A DNA stretch of 11,149 bases, taken from the NCBI GenBank assembly GCA_002401295.1, contig NVSR01000136.1:1-11149 (forward strand). The letters run 5' to 3'. Shown piece after piece: positions 1 to 6,939 of the stretch. Within the stretch, counting starts at the first letter, position 1. The number at the start of each line of letters is the position of its first letter. The DNA comes from SAR324 cluster bacterium (GTDB taxonomy: Bacteria > SAR324 > XYD2-FULL-50-16). The translations under genes were made by a program, and so were the position numbers. The notes below the pieces were generated by a model that made no database searches, was not told where the DNA came from, and was given only the letters and a program-made list of their open reading frames with translations.

Positions 1-56
1 AGTTTATTATAGAAAACAACTTCACCACTAGCTCTAGAAACTGATGATTCATCTAC

Positions 57-230
57 TCATGTAGTACCAAATTTTTCTGAAATATAGACTAGCTTTGTTA
101 TTTGTTTGAGAGGAGATTGCCTTATTCGAAAAATACTTATTCCCTTATCTTCCAGATATGCATTTTTTTTAAGATCTTTGTTCAATTTCGAATCATTGTT
201 GGAATAGGTCAACTTCGGGGTGCTTATTTT
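57..230 (-). pseudogene. possible remnant of a small endonuclease-like protein
   Basis: Reading the minus strand from 230 down to 60 gives 57 open codons between a TAA (231-233) and a TGA (57-59), with no usable start codon. The middle reads KNAYLEDKGISIFRIRQSPL. This resembles the 'K-x-x-x-L-x-x-x-G-(I/Y)-x-V-x-R-I-R-x-x-P-L' segment at the end of the core in Vsr-like or zinc-ribbon-associated restriction-endonuclease-fold proteins. After the TGA the frame stays open to the window edge (18 more codons). The absence of a start and the internal stop suggest a decayed gene fragment. The region is very AT-rich, so a chance open frame is possible; the family assignment rests on one short motif recognised by eye. 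Confidence 0.3.
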
Positions 231-464
231 TTAGACAGTTTTTTTGGTGTCAGATGAAAAAAAAAAATACGAGGATTCTACTATAACACATTACAGTCAT
301 TTCCATTACGGTTCGGTAGAAGGAGTTTTCTCTCCGCCTACAGTTGCAGTTAAGCTACCTGTTTAAACCACAGGTTTCATTCAATCATGGTCACACCCAC
401 AAGCCTCTTACTCTGAGTTGATAACCACTCTAGGACGGGTTTAGTAGACTCAAGTGAGCACTCA
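231..464. other. non-coding stretch before the histidine kinase gene
   Basis: I see no convincing gene here. It contains an 11-base A tract (257-267) inside a ten-codon micro-ORF (254-286, MKKKNTRILL) with no recognisable ribosome binding site. It also contains a 6-bp inverted repeat, acctgt (357-362) and acaggt (370-375), whose left part includes the palindrome gtttaaac (361-368). No good sigma-70-type promoter for the downstream kinase stands out. Confidence 0.5.
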
Positions 465-2780
465 ATGATAATCCAGCCGGAACAACAAATTTCCTCCCAT
501 CCTGATCAGTTTAAGCCACGAGTCTCCATGAAGTATAAATTAGGCGGAGCTTTGATTCTAGCGATTCTTCTTTCAACCATCTTTTTGGTAGTGGGAACTA
601 TCTTTGTTAATTATTCACAGTTTAAGCAAGAAAACCAAAGGCAGTTACTGCGCGCTACGCAGGGTTTTCTACATCAATGGGAAAAATGGGTCGAACCTGG
701 CCGTCTTTTCCACTCCTTTCGTATTCAAAAAGGAGAAATTTCCTTGCTCATCGTGGATCCTGTTTCAGCTGTGAAGAATGAAATCCCACTACCCATTAAT
801 CTACCCGAAATCAGCAAGGATTTTGATGTAGATTTTACCATCTATGAACTGGAGGGCCGTAAAGTCACTGGTTTTCTCAACTTACCCTTGCTGAGTAACA
901 AAACCAAAGGGCAGGGTAATATTCTTTATGGAGAGTTGCAGGATACTGAGAACAATCATTATGACTTTGCCCTGATTCCCCTCAAGCAAGGAGAACAAAA
1001 AATTGCTTTTCTAGTAGCTAGCATCAATCAGGATCGCACTTTTAAAAGAATTCATGAAACAGTCACTCTTCTACTTTGGATTTCTGTTGGCATGCTGTGT
1101 TTCATCGTCACTAGTTCCTTAATTTTTGTTGATCAATTCATGCGCCCTATTAATCGTTTGACTTCTTTTGCACAACAAATAAAGGCAGGGAATTTTGATC
1201 AGGAGATTCACATTCAAGGTAATGATGAATTGAGCATTTTAGCCCAGAGTTTTATGCAGATGCGTAATGCTATCCGACAACAATTCACTATTCGGGAGCA
1301 AGAGATCCATGAACGTAAGGAAGCGGAAAAGCAATTGGCCTTGCTCAATTATGAGCTAGAGGAAAGGGTAAAAGAACGCACGGAAGCATTAAATCAAGCA
1401 AATTCCCACCTCCAGCAAGAAATGATTGATGGGGAGCAATCCCTAGACCTAATGGAGAAAATCAATGCCTTGAAGGAGGAGTTTCTCAAACCGGCTCAAC
1501 TACGGGAACGTTTGCAGCAAATTACAGAAGGGGCTCAAAGGGTTTTCCAGGCTAGTTACGTCCAAATCTGGTTGTTGCAAGCTCAGGATCAATGTGTCGC
1601 TCATGATGTTTGTAAAAATATGTCCCCGCAATCTACAACGCCACAAAATCTAAAATGTCTATTCTTGGCGGCAAGCGCGACTCAAGAGGGTATTGATGCG
1701 TTAACGTTACCTCCTGGAATCCCTCTCAGCCACAAAACCACAAAGCAGCTACTCAACTCCACAAAAACGAAGTTCCTGGATTACGACCTCGACTTATTCC
1801 CTTTTTTATCTCCCCCCGGCTTTCCTGAAGAGGATAACCTGAAAGCCTTCAGCGTTTATCGGATTCTATCACCTGAGCAGGAGACCGTAGGATTACTCAG
1901 TCTGTTCCGTAAACAGTCCTTCTCTGTGTACGAGGATGTTCAACTGGAAAGTTTGACTTCAACCGTTAGCAACCTCATTCAGCGCAGTAAGGTTGAGGAA
2001 AAACTAAAAGAAACTCAACTCCATCTGCTGCGAGCAGAGAAACTATCCGCTTTAGGTAAACTAGTAGCAGGAGTAGCCCATGAAATCAATACTCCCATCG
2101 GCGTAGCAGTGACTGCGGCTTCTTTCTTAGAAGAAACCAGTATCTTTTTATCGGAAGCTTTCGAAAAGGGGACGCTGACCAAGGGAGCAATGGAGGAATT
2201 TTTAAAAGGCAGCTTATCAGCTACAACCTCCCTGCTGTTTAACTTGGAACGTGCCTCGGAGCTGATTGTTAACTTCAAGCAGGTGGCTGTGGACCAGTCC
2301 CATGAGAACAAGCGCTCTTTCAATTTTAGAAATTATTTGGATGGTATCATCGTCAGTTTAAGCCCTGACCTCAATAAAACGAAACACAAAGTAACACTGC
2401 TTTGTCCCACTGATCTGATCTTTGAGAGTTATCCGGGTGTTTTTTCTCAGATCATCGCAAATTTTGTGATGAACTCCCTGCTCCATGCTTTTGAAAGCAT
2501 AGAACAAGGCGCAATCACAATTGAAGTCACCCAAAAACCGGGTGAACTCCAATTAATTTATCGGGATAATGGCAAGGGAATGGAAGACATTAATGTGCAA
2601 AAAGTGTTTGATCCCTTTCACACGACCAAACGGAACCGCGGAGGAACGGGACTGGGCATGCACATTGTGTTTACTCTAGTTACGCAAAAACTGAATGGCA
2701 GGATTACTTGTTCCAGTAAACTGGGGCAGGGAACAGAGTTTCTTATCACTCTTCCCTGGCAGTCCTCGATTGAAACTTAA
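465..2780 (+). CDS. membrane-bound sensor histidine kinase (HAMP, GAF-like, HisKA, HATPase)
   Basis: This 771-residue protein is a two-component sensor kinase that would autophosphorylate on histidine and pass the phosphate to a receiver aspartate. Visible order: TM1 at about 25-50; an extracytoplasmic sensor region at about 51-197; TM2 at about 199-223; a HAMP linker at about 224-275 (MRPINRL start, GNDELSILAQSF second half); a charged coiled coil at 276-335; a GAF-like region at about 345-505; HisKA with the H-box LVAGVAHEINTP (phospho-acceptor H539); and an HATPase_c domain with N-box N670, DNGKG at 701-705 and GGTGLG at 726-731. All catalytic motifs are present. The start ATG follows only a weak GTGAG; M22, just before TM1, is an alternative start. 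Its sensed signal is unknown. The convergent HD-GYP response regulator is the obvious partner candidate, which is an inference from proximity. Confidence 0.93.
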   Translation: MIIQPEQQISSHPDQFKPRVSMKYKLGGALILAILLSTIFLVVGTIFVNYSQFKQENQRQLLRATQGFLHQWEKWVEPGRLFHSFRIQKGEISLLIVDPVSAVKNEIPLPINLPEISKDFDVDFTIYELEGRKVTGFLNLPLLSNKTKGQGNILYGELQDTENNHYDFALIPLKQGEQKIAFLVASINQDRTFKRIHETVTLLLWISVGMLCFIVTSSLIFVDQFMRPINRLTSFAQQIKAGNFDQEIHIQGNDELSILAQSFMQMRNAIRQQFTIREQEIHERKEAEKQLALLNYELEERVKERTEALNQANSHLQQEMIDGEQSLDLMEKINALKEEFLKPAQLRERLQQITEGAQRVFQASYVQIWLLQAQDQCVAHDVCKNMSPQSTTPQNLKCLFLAASATQEGIDALTLPPGIPLSHKTTKQLLNSTKTKFLDYDLDLFPFLSPPGFPEEDNLKAFSVYRILSPEQETVGLLSLFRKQSFSVYEDVQLESLTSTVSNLIQRSKVEEKLKETQLHLLRAEKLSALGKLVAGVAHEINTPIGVAVTAASFLEETSIFLSEAFEKGTLTKGAMEEFLKGSLSATTSLLFNLERASELIVNFKQVAVDQSHENKRSFNFRNYLDGIIVSLSPDLNKTKHKVTLLCPTDLIFESYPGVFSQIIANFVMNSLLHAFESIEQGAITIEVTQKPGELQLIYRDNGKGMEDINVQKVFDPFHTTKRNRGGTGLGMHIVFTLVTQKLNGRITCSSKLGQGTEFLITLPWQSSIET

Positions 2781-4354
2781 GTAAGCTTGGGCTTATCGGG
2801 ATATTTTTCACAGATTTTGATGAAAGCATCCTGATGCTCCAGGAAGATATCAACCAACTGTGGGTCAAAGTGACAACCTCGTTCCTCTCGGATCAGATTA
2901 AGAGCTTTTTCAGTAGTCCAAGCCTCTTTATAACAACGGGAGTGGGTTAATGTATCAAAAACATCAACCAGCCCGATAATACGTCCAAAGAGATGGATTT
3001 CCTCTCCCTTCAGGCCCTGAGGATAACCGGAACCATCCCATTTTTCCTGGTGTTGATGAGCGATGGTGGAAGCTGCCTGTAAGACTAGATGCCGAGAATC
3101 TTTTAGAATCTGATACCCCACATCAGTATGGGTTTTCACTACTTCAAACTCCTCCTCAGTTAATTTACCCGGCTTGAGCAAGACAGCATCGGGAACCCCT
3201 ATTTTTCCGATATCATGCATGGGAGCTGCTACCCTCAATAATTGGGCGTCCTCCTCGGAGAGCCCGGCATGGGTTGCTAATAAATAGGACAGTTCTGTGA
3301 GCCGTCTCACATGATTTGCAGCCTTTTTGGAGCGAGTCTCTAGGGCTTCTCCCAAAAGTTGAAACATATCCTCTTGGCTTTCTTCTATCTCTCGCTTTAA
3401 ATTAATATTTTCAAAAGCAATCGTCACATTTCGAGAAAAAATCTTAATTAAATCCTTATCTAACTCAGACAGTTCCCCACAACCCTCGACGTATAACATA
3501 TGCTTCATTCCTCCTTTAGTGGAGAAGTACTCAATATAGACATCATCAGTGAAGTAGCTCTTTTCCGTATCAGCAGCCTGTGCCAAATATTCCCGTATTT
3601 TGCCATTCAGCACTTTGTCTAGAGGTTGGTCGATCCATTGCTCAAATTTTCCCGTAGCCGCCTGGACCACAAAATCCTGTCCCTGAAAGGAAGCTGTGAA
3701 TCCAGTGGACTGACAGTAAAAAGAGCTATCATTCAAACGCAGTAAAGAGAGCAATTGGATTAAAACACCACTCGTAAATGCCTTAAAACTTTGCAATTCA
3801 AAAAGGCTCGCTGAGGACTCAATAATCTTCTCCAGTCCTTTACGACTCTTCTCGATTACCTTCATGTGACTTTCGATCATGCGTAAGTCCCGGTAGGAAC
3901 GTAACGAGGAAACCACTGTTGTATAGAGTTTCTGAACAGTCAGTTCTGTTTTTGATTTATAATCATTAATGTCATAAGCAATAATGACCTCCTTTTCCGG
4001 AGAGAGACCGGGCTGTCCCGTACGCAATACAATGCGCACAAAATTATTCTTCAGCTCCTGACGAATATACTGAGCCACTTCCAAGCCCGCATTATCCGTT
4101 TCCATGACCACATCCAAGAGTATGAGTGCGATATCGTCATGCTCTTGCATTAACGTTTTCGCTTCCGCGCCGGAATAGGCATTCAAAAATAGTAATTTCC
4201 TATCTTCAAAAGAAACATCATCCAGGACCCCAATGGTCATCTTATGAATCTGTTTTTCATCATCAACAATAAGGATTTTCCAAGGATCTAGTTGTTCTGC
4301 AAGCTCATTTTCACTTTCTTCCTTTTCCTCGGCAAATATTAACTCGTCATCCAT
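2777..4354 (-). CDS. response regulator with receiver, DUF3369 and HD-GYP domains (probable c-di-GMP phosphodiesterase)
   Basis: This 525-residue cytoplasmic protein has three parts. Residues 26-145 are a CheY-like receiver (acidic pair D31/D32, phospho-acceptor D81, T112 and K135). Residues about 155-320 match the layout of DUF3369, usually found between receiver and HD-GYP domains. Residues 330-510 are an HD-GYP domain with HDIGK (380-384), the H433/H435 pair and the GSGYP signature (441-445). HD-GYP proteins with these residues hydrolyse cyclic di-GMP, so phosphorylation at D81 probably controls turnover of that messenger. The start is supported by AAAGAGGT (4359-4366), with GAGG five bases before ATG. 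Its TAA shares TTAA with the kinase stop codon. A predicted promoter with an overlapping dyad lies upstream. Pairing with the neighbouring kinase is inferred from position. Confidence 0.93.
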   Translation of the reverse strand: MDDELIFAEEKEESENELAEQLDPWKILIVDDEKQIHKMTIGVLDDVSFEDRKLLFLNAYSGAEAKTLMQEHDDIALILLDVVMETDNAGLEVAQYIRQELKNNFVRIVLRTGQPGLSPEKEVIIAYDINDYKSKTELTVQKLYTTVVSSLRSYRDLRMIESHMKVIEKSRKGLEKIIESSASLFELQSFKAFTSGVLIQLLSLLRLNDSSFYCQSTGFTASFQGQDFVVQAATGKFEQWIDQPLDKVLNGKIREYLAQAADTEKSYFTDDVYIEYFSTKGGMKHMLYVEGCGELSELDKDLIKIFSRNVTIAFENINLKREIEESQEDMFQLLGEALETRSKKAANHVRRLTELSYLLATHAGLSEEDAQLLRVAAPMHDIGKIGVPDAVLLKPGKLTEEEFEVVKTHTDVGYQILKDSRHLVLQAASTIAHQHQEKWDGSGYPQGLKGEEIHLFGRIIGLVDVFDTLTHSRCYKEAWTTEKALNLIREERGCHFDPQLVDIFLEHQDAFIKICEKYPDKPKLT

Positions 4355-4358
4355 AATT

Positions 4359-4366
4359 ACCTCTTT
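4359..4366 (-). promoter_or_regulatory. ribosome binding site of the HD-GYP gene
   Basis: On the minus strand AAAGAGGT lies just upstream of the ATG at 4354, with GAGG spaced five bases from it. It is one of only two clear Shine-Dalgarno sequences in the window (the other precedes GSMT) and fixes this start. Confidence 0.75.
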
Positions 4367-4390
4367 ACATCTCGCTTGGAACTTTTTTAG

Positions 4391-4410
4391 GAATCCCTAC
4401 GGTGGGATTC
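4391..4410. repeat. 7-bp perfect inverted repeat in the predicted 5' leader of the HD-GYP gene
   Basis: gaatccc (4391-4397) and gggattc (4404-4410) are perfect reverse complements around a six-base loop. There is no T tract on either strand, so it does not look like an intrinsic terminator. If the promoter at 4443-4470 is correct, this forms a hairpin in the roughly 80-nt leader, starting about 37 bases before the start codon. It could be an mRNA structure or a protein-binding site. Confidence 0.5.
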
Positions 4411-4432
4411 ACCCTCACTATTGCCCTCTCTA

Positions 4433-4456
4433 TTTTAACGTCATTATACGTTAAAA
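4433..4456. repeat. 9-bp perfect inverted repeat overlapping a -10 box (operator candidate)
   Basis: ttttaacgt (4433-4441) and acgttaaaa (4448-4456) are perfect reverse complements with six bases between them. Read on the minus strand, the centre contains TATAAT. A repressor bound to both arms would cover the -10 region of the predicted HD-GYP promoter. A hairpin function is also possible because the arms are AT-rich. The role is inferred; the symmetry is seen directly. Confidence 0.5.
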
Positions 4457-4470
4457 ACCTGAAAACACAA
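4443..4470 (-). promoter_or_regulatory. predicted sigma-70-type promoter of the HD-GYP gene
   Basis: On the minus strand, TTGTGT (complement of 4465-4470) and a perfect TATAAT (complement of 4443-4448) are separated by 16 bases. The -35 matches consensus at only three of six positions. Transcription would start near 4436, leaving a leader of about 80 nt before the ATG at 4354. The -35 hexamer is one arm of ACACAA/TTGTGT (4465-4470 and 4476-4481), and the -10 sits inside the 4433-4456 dyad. Confidence 0.45.
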
Positions 4471-4805
4471 ACCAATTGTGTATTTTTACTGCATCCCTAC
4501 ACCGGAATTCAAACGCATGTTGAAGACCCAGCATCTAGTATTCAATCAGCTATGCAGATAAGGGAATTTTTTATGGATTTGGGTCACACAATAGCAGTAT
4601 CGATTTATTGGTACTTTTTCAAGTTTCATTCTCTTTATTTTTTATTTTCATGTCTCCTCTTTCCAATGCAGACCCTGCACAACACCTAATATTCCCTTCC
4701 CTCTACTACTCAGTGTGACTTTGGGGTAAACTAGCATTGTTTGTGGAGGTATTTTTTCTCCTCCCTATTTTTTGATAGGCATACAAGGTTTTCCAGTCCT
4801 ACAAA

Positions 4806-5697
4806 ATGAAAAGTTTTAAAAACCTTCTGCTATTAGCTGCCTTCACCGTTGGTGCGGTAGGATGCGACAGCACTGAGACACAAAAGGAAGCCCTTCATCC
4901 CAATTATTTGCGACTTACTGAGTAGAGTGCCATCCCGACAATTGATCCGGGAATACTGGAAGATACTTCCTCCAATGAGATTGCCGAACAGCTTTTCCTC
5001 AGTATTACAGCGATGCTAAATGGACGAACGGCAAGCCCGTGACGGCTCATGATATCGTTTGGGCTATTCGTCGAAATATAGATCCAAAAACCGCTGCAGC
5101 TGCTTCTTATATGCTCTTCATGCTGAAAAACGCAGACGACATTGGCACGGGAAAGAATAAAGATATCAATTCAATTGGCGTCAAAGCACTAGATGATTAC
5201 ACTGTTCAATTTGAATTAAAAGGTTCTGCCGGTTACTTCCCTTCTGTTGTAGCCAATGCCATCTTTGATCCCCTACCTAAAGATACAATCGAAACTCATG
5301 GCACCAAGTGGACAGAGCCTGAAAATATAGTCTCTAACGGTTCTTACAAACTGAGCCGCTGGGATAAAGGAAACCAGTTGATCATCAAAAAGAATATGGA
5401 CTTCTATGATGCAGCTAACGTTCAGATTGAAGAAGTTCGTTACCTGATCATCCCTGAGGCGTCCACAACTCTTGCCATGTATGAAAACAACGAGATCGAT
5501 ATTTTGGGTGGTAAGTACGTACCTTTGCCGGAAATTCCACGGATTATGAATGATCCTATTCTGAAGAAAGATTACTCCATCCAGCCTGAGTTGTGTACTT
5601 ATTACCTAGCATTCAACAACCAGCGTGCACCAATGGACAACCCTTTGGTTCGAAAAGCTTTTAATACGGCTATTGACCGACAATTACTTGCAGTCAT
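4806..5697 (+). pseudogene. oppA: decayed oligopeptide-binding lipoprotein (OppA/DppA family)
   Basis: This would be the periplasmic solute-binding protein (SBP family 5) of a peptide ABC transporter. The ATG at 4806 begins a lipoprotein signal with lipobox VGAVGC (Cys at codon 20) and has no visible Shine-Dalgarno sequence. Three lesions are visible. Codon 40 is TAG (4923-4925), followed in frame by the family's expected SAIPTIDPG and NEIAEQLFL. At about 5001-5012 homology jumps to another frame at SDAKWTNGKPVTAHD, so the segment normally between them (an estimated 45-60 residues) is missing with a frameshift. Finally, after AFNTAIDRQLL (about 5697) the C-terminal part is absent and OppB sequence follows in frame. 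The piece from a GTG at 5039 to 5878 is open as a 279-codon OppA-OppB chimera. A functional binding protein is very unlikely. Confidence 0.88.
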
Positions 5698-6205
5698 TGG
5701 TCGGAGTATACCCAGTATGGCGCTGGCCCCCATGTTGGCCCTCTTTTTCGGCTTGACCTTGCAACTGGTTCCGATTGCTCGCTGGACAACTTGGGATTCT
5801 AAGATTTTACCCACGATTGCCCTTGGTTTAGGATCCGCTTCTCTGATTGCTCGTTTGACCAGAGCCAGTATGCTATAGATTATTCACGATGACTATATTC
5901 GTACAGCCCGCGCTAAAGGACTCTCTGAAATCAGTGTGATGTTTGGCCATGCCCTGCGGAATGCTATTCTACCAGTACTAACGATTCTCGGACCACTCTT
6001 TGCGGCAACCTTAACCGGAGCTTTAGTAGTAGAGCAGATTTTCGCCATTCCCGGCTTAGGAAAATACTTCATCACCAGTATTGGAAATCGTGATTATCCC
6101 GTGGTTATGGGAGTTTACCTACTATTTGGTTTGCTGGTAATTGTGATGAACGCGCTTGTAGACATCCTTTACGCTTGGGCCGACCCCAGAATCCGCTTGG
6201 AATAA
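5698..6205 (+). pseudogene. oppB: decayed peptide ABC transporter permease (OppB/DppB family), N-terminus deleted
   Basis: OppB-like sequence starts at about GRSIPSMALAPM, joined in frame to the broken oppA, and runs to DPRIRLE and a TAA at 6203-6205. About 168 codons remain of the 300 or more usual for the family; the N-terminal membrane segments are missing. TAG at 5876-5878 interrupts it where the family nearly always has glutamate (RASM-L-E before the EAA loop); GAG to TAG would be one substitution. Past the stop the EAA loop that contacts the ATPase is intact: DDYIRTARAKGLSEISVMFG, then HALRNAILPVLT. The last segments (GALVVEQIFAIPGLG, RDYPVVMGV, DILYAWADPRIR) are typical. The preserved sequence around the lesions suggests the damage is recent. 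The exact oppA/oppB junction is uncertain by 10-20 bases. Confidence 0.88.
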
Positions 6206-6217
6206 GTCTCGGCCAGA

Positions 6218-6261
6218 AAATATCATTATTATGCTGATATTTCAGTCTATAATATATAGAC
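6218..6261. repeat. two tandem inverted repeats between oppB and oppC
   Basis: The first dyad is aaatatca (6218-6225) and tgatattt (6235-6242), 8 bp with a nine-base loop. The second is gtctata (6245-6251) and tatagac (6255-6261), 7 bp with a three-base centre. Both are perfect. Neither is followed by a T run. A consensus TATAAT occurs at 6248-6253 inside the second dyad, but no good -35 lies upstream. They may be mRNA processing structures, a weak internal promoter for oppCDF, or both. Confidence 0.45.
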
Positions 6262-6324
6262 AGGATAAGGATTTGAGTATTACCATGTTTTTAGGAAAGA
6301 CCACCCAAACTACAATATGGCCTT

Positions 6325-6931
6325 ATGAACGCGAATTCTAATGCTTCTTCTGCACAACCAGAAGAGCAAATAATTATCAAAGGGGAAAGCCTCACCAAAC
6401 TGGCCTACCTTCGTTTTAAGAAAAATAAAATGGCTATGGGCAGCCTGATTTTTATTGTCGTGGTGATTTTAATGGCGGCTTTTGCTCCCCTGGTAGCCCC
6501 CTCCCATTATGCGGATGGTAACTTTATGGACCAATATATCGCTCCGGGGGAAAATTTTCTCATGGGTTCCGATATTCTGGGTCGTGATGTCTTTAGTCGC
6601 CTAATCTATGGAGCACGTATCTCCTTGAGTATGGCCATTATTGGCGCCTTCACCAGTTTTATCATTGGAGTCTGTTACGGATTAGTTTCCGGATTCTTCG
6701 GTGGCAAGGTGGACGAATGGATGATGCGGGTGGTGGATATTCTTTATCGGACTTGGAGTCAACCCTCCAATTCCCAGTTGGGGAGCTATGATTAGTGAAG
6801 GTATTCAGGGATTGCGTTCTTACCCTCACTTGATTCTATTTCCGGCTTTGGCAATGACCTTAACCGTACTGGTATTTAACTTCCTGGGTGATGGCTTGCG
6901 CGACGCTTTGGACCCTAAACTAAAAGATTAA
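6325..6931 (+). pseudogene. oppC: decayed peptide ABC transporter permease (OppC/DppC family), central deletion and frameshift
   Basis: The N-terminal part is normal for OppC: a cytoplasmic start, TM1 at about residues 39-57, GSDILGRDVFSRLIYGARISL (80-100) and EWMMRVVDILY to residue 141. The frame then continues only to a TAG at 6793-6795 with unrelated residues. In the +1 frame the true OppC end resumes at 6750: GLGVNPPIPSWGAM, FNFLGDGLRDALDPKLKD, TAA at 6929-6931. About 100 residues are missing, including the EAA loop that docks the ATPase. The junction bases TTTATCGG make sense in both frames (DILY on the left, FIGLGV on the right), as expected for a deletion between short repeats. No Shine-Dalgarno sequence precedes the ATG. 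oppD starts eight bases after the relic's stop. Confidence 0.88.
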
Positions 6932-6939
6932 GAATACTC

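Larger units (their letters stand above)
4355..4805. other. intergenic region between the divergent HD-GYP gene and the opp operon
   Basis: I find no credible gene in these roughly 450 bases. An open frame from a GTG at 4402 to 4689 gives a low-complexity product with no recognisable family or ribosome binding site. The left part holds the HD-GYP leader, promoter and dyads. On the right, ggagg (4745-4749) and cctcc (4760-4764) can form a short stem followed by a T run at 4768-4773, which is weakly terminator-like just before oppA. No strong promoter for opp could be pointed out. Confidence 0.5.

Noticed and set aside
2782..2795. Short palindrome taagc/gctta just after the kinase stop as a terminator
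   Set aside because: Its 5-bp stem has no T tract and it lies inside the HD-GYP coding sequence.
4402..4689. 95-codon open frame (+) in the intergenic region, starting GTG
   Set aside because: It has no family resemblance, ribosome site or coding-like composition, and it starts inside the inverted repeat upstream of the HD-GYP gene; treated as chance.
6285..6341. Short ORF MFLGKTTQTTIWPYEREF overlapping the oppC start, considered as a leader peptide
   Set aside because: It has no ribosome site, no regulatory codon run and no attenuator hairpin after it; too short to support.
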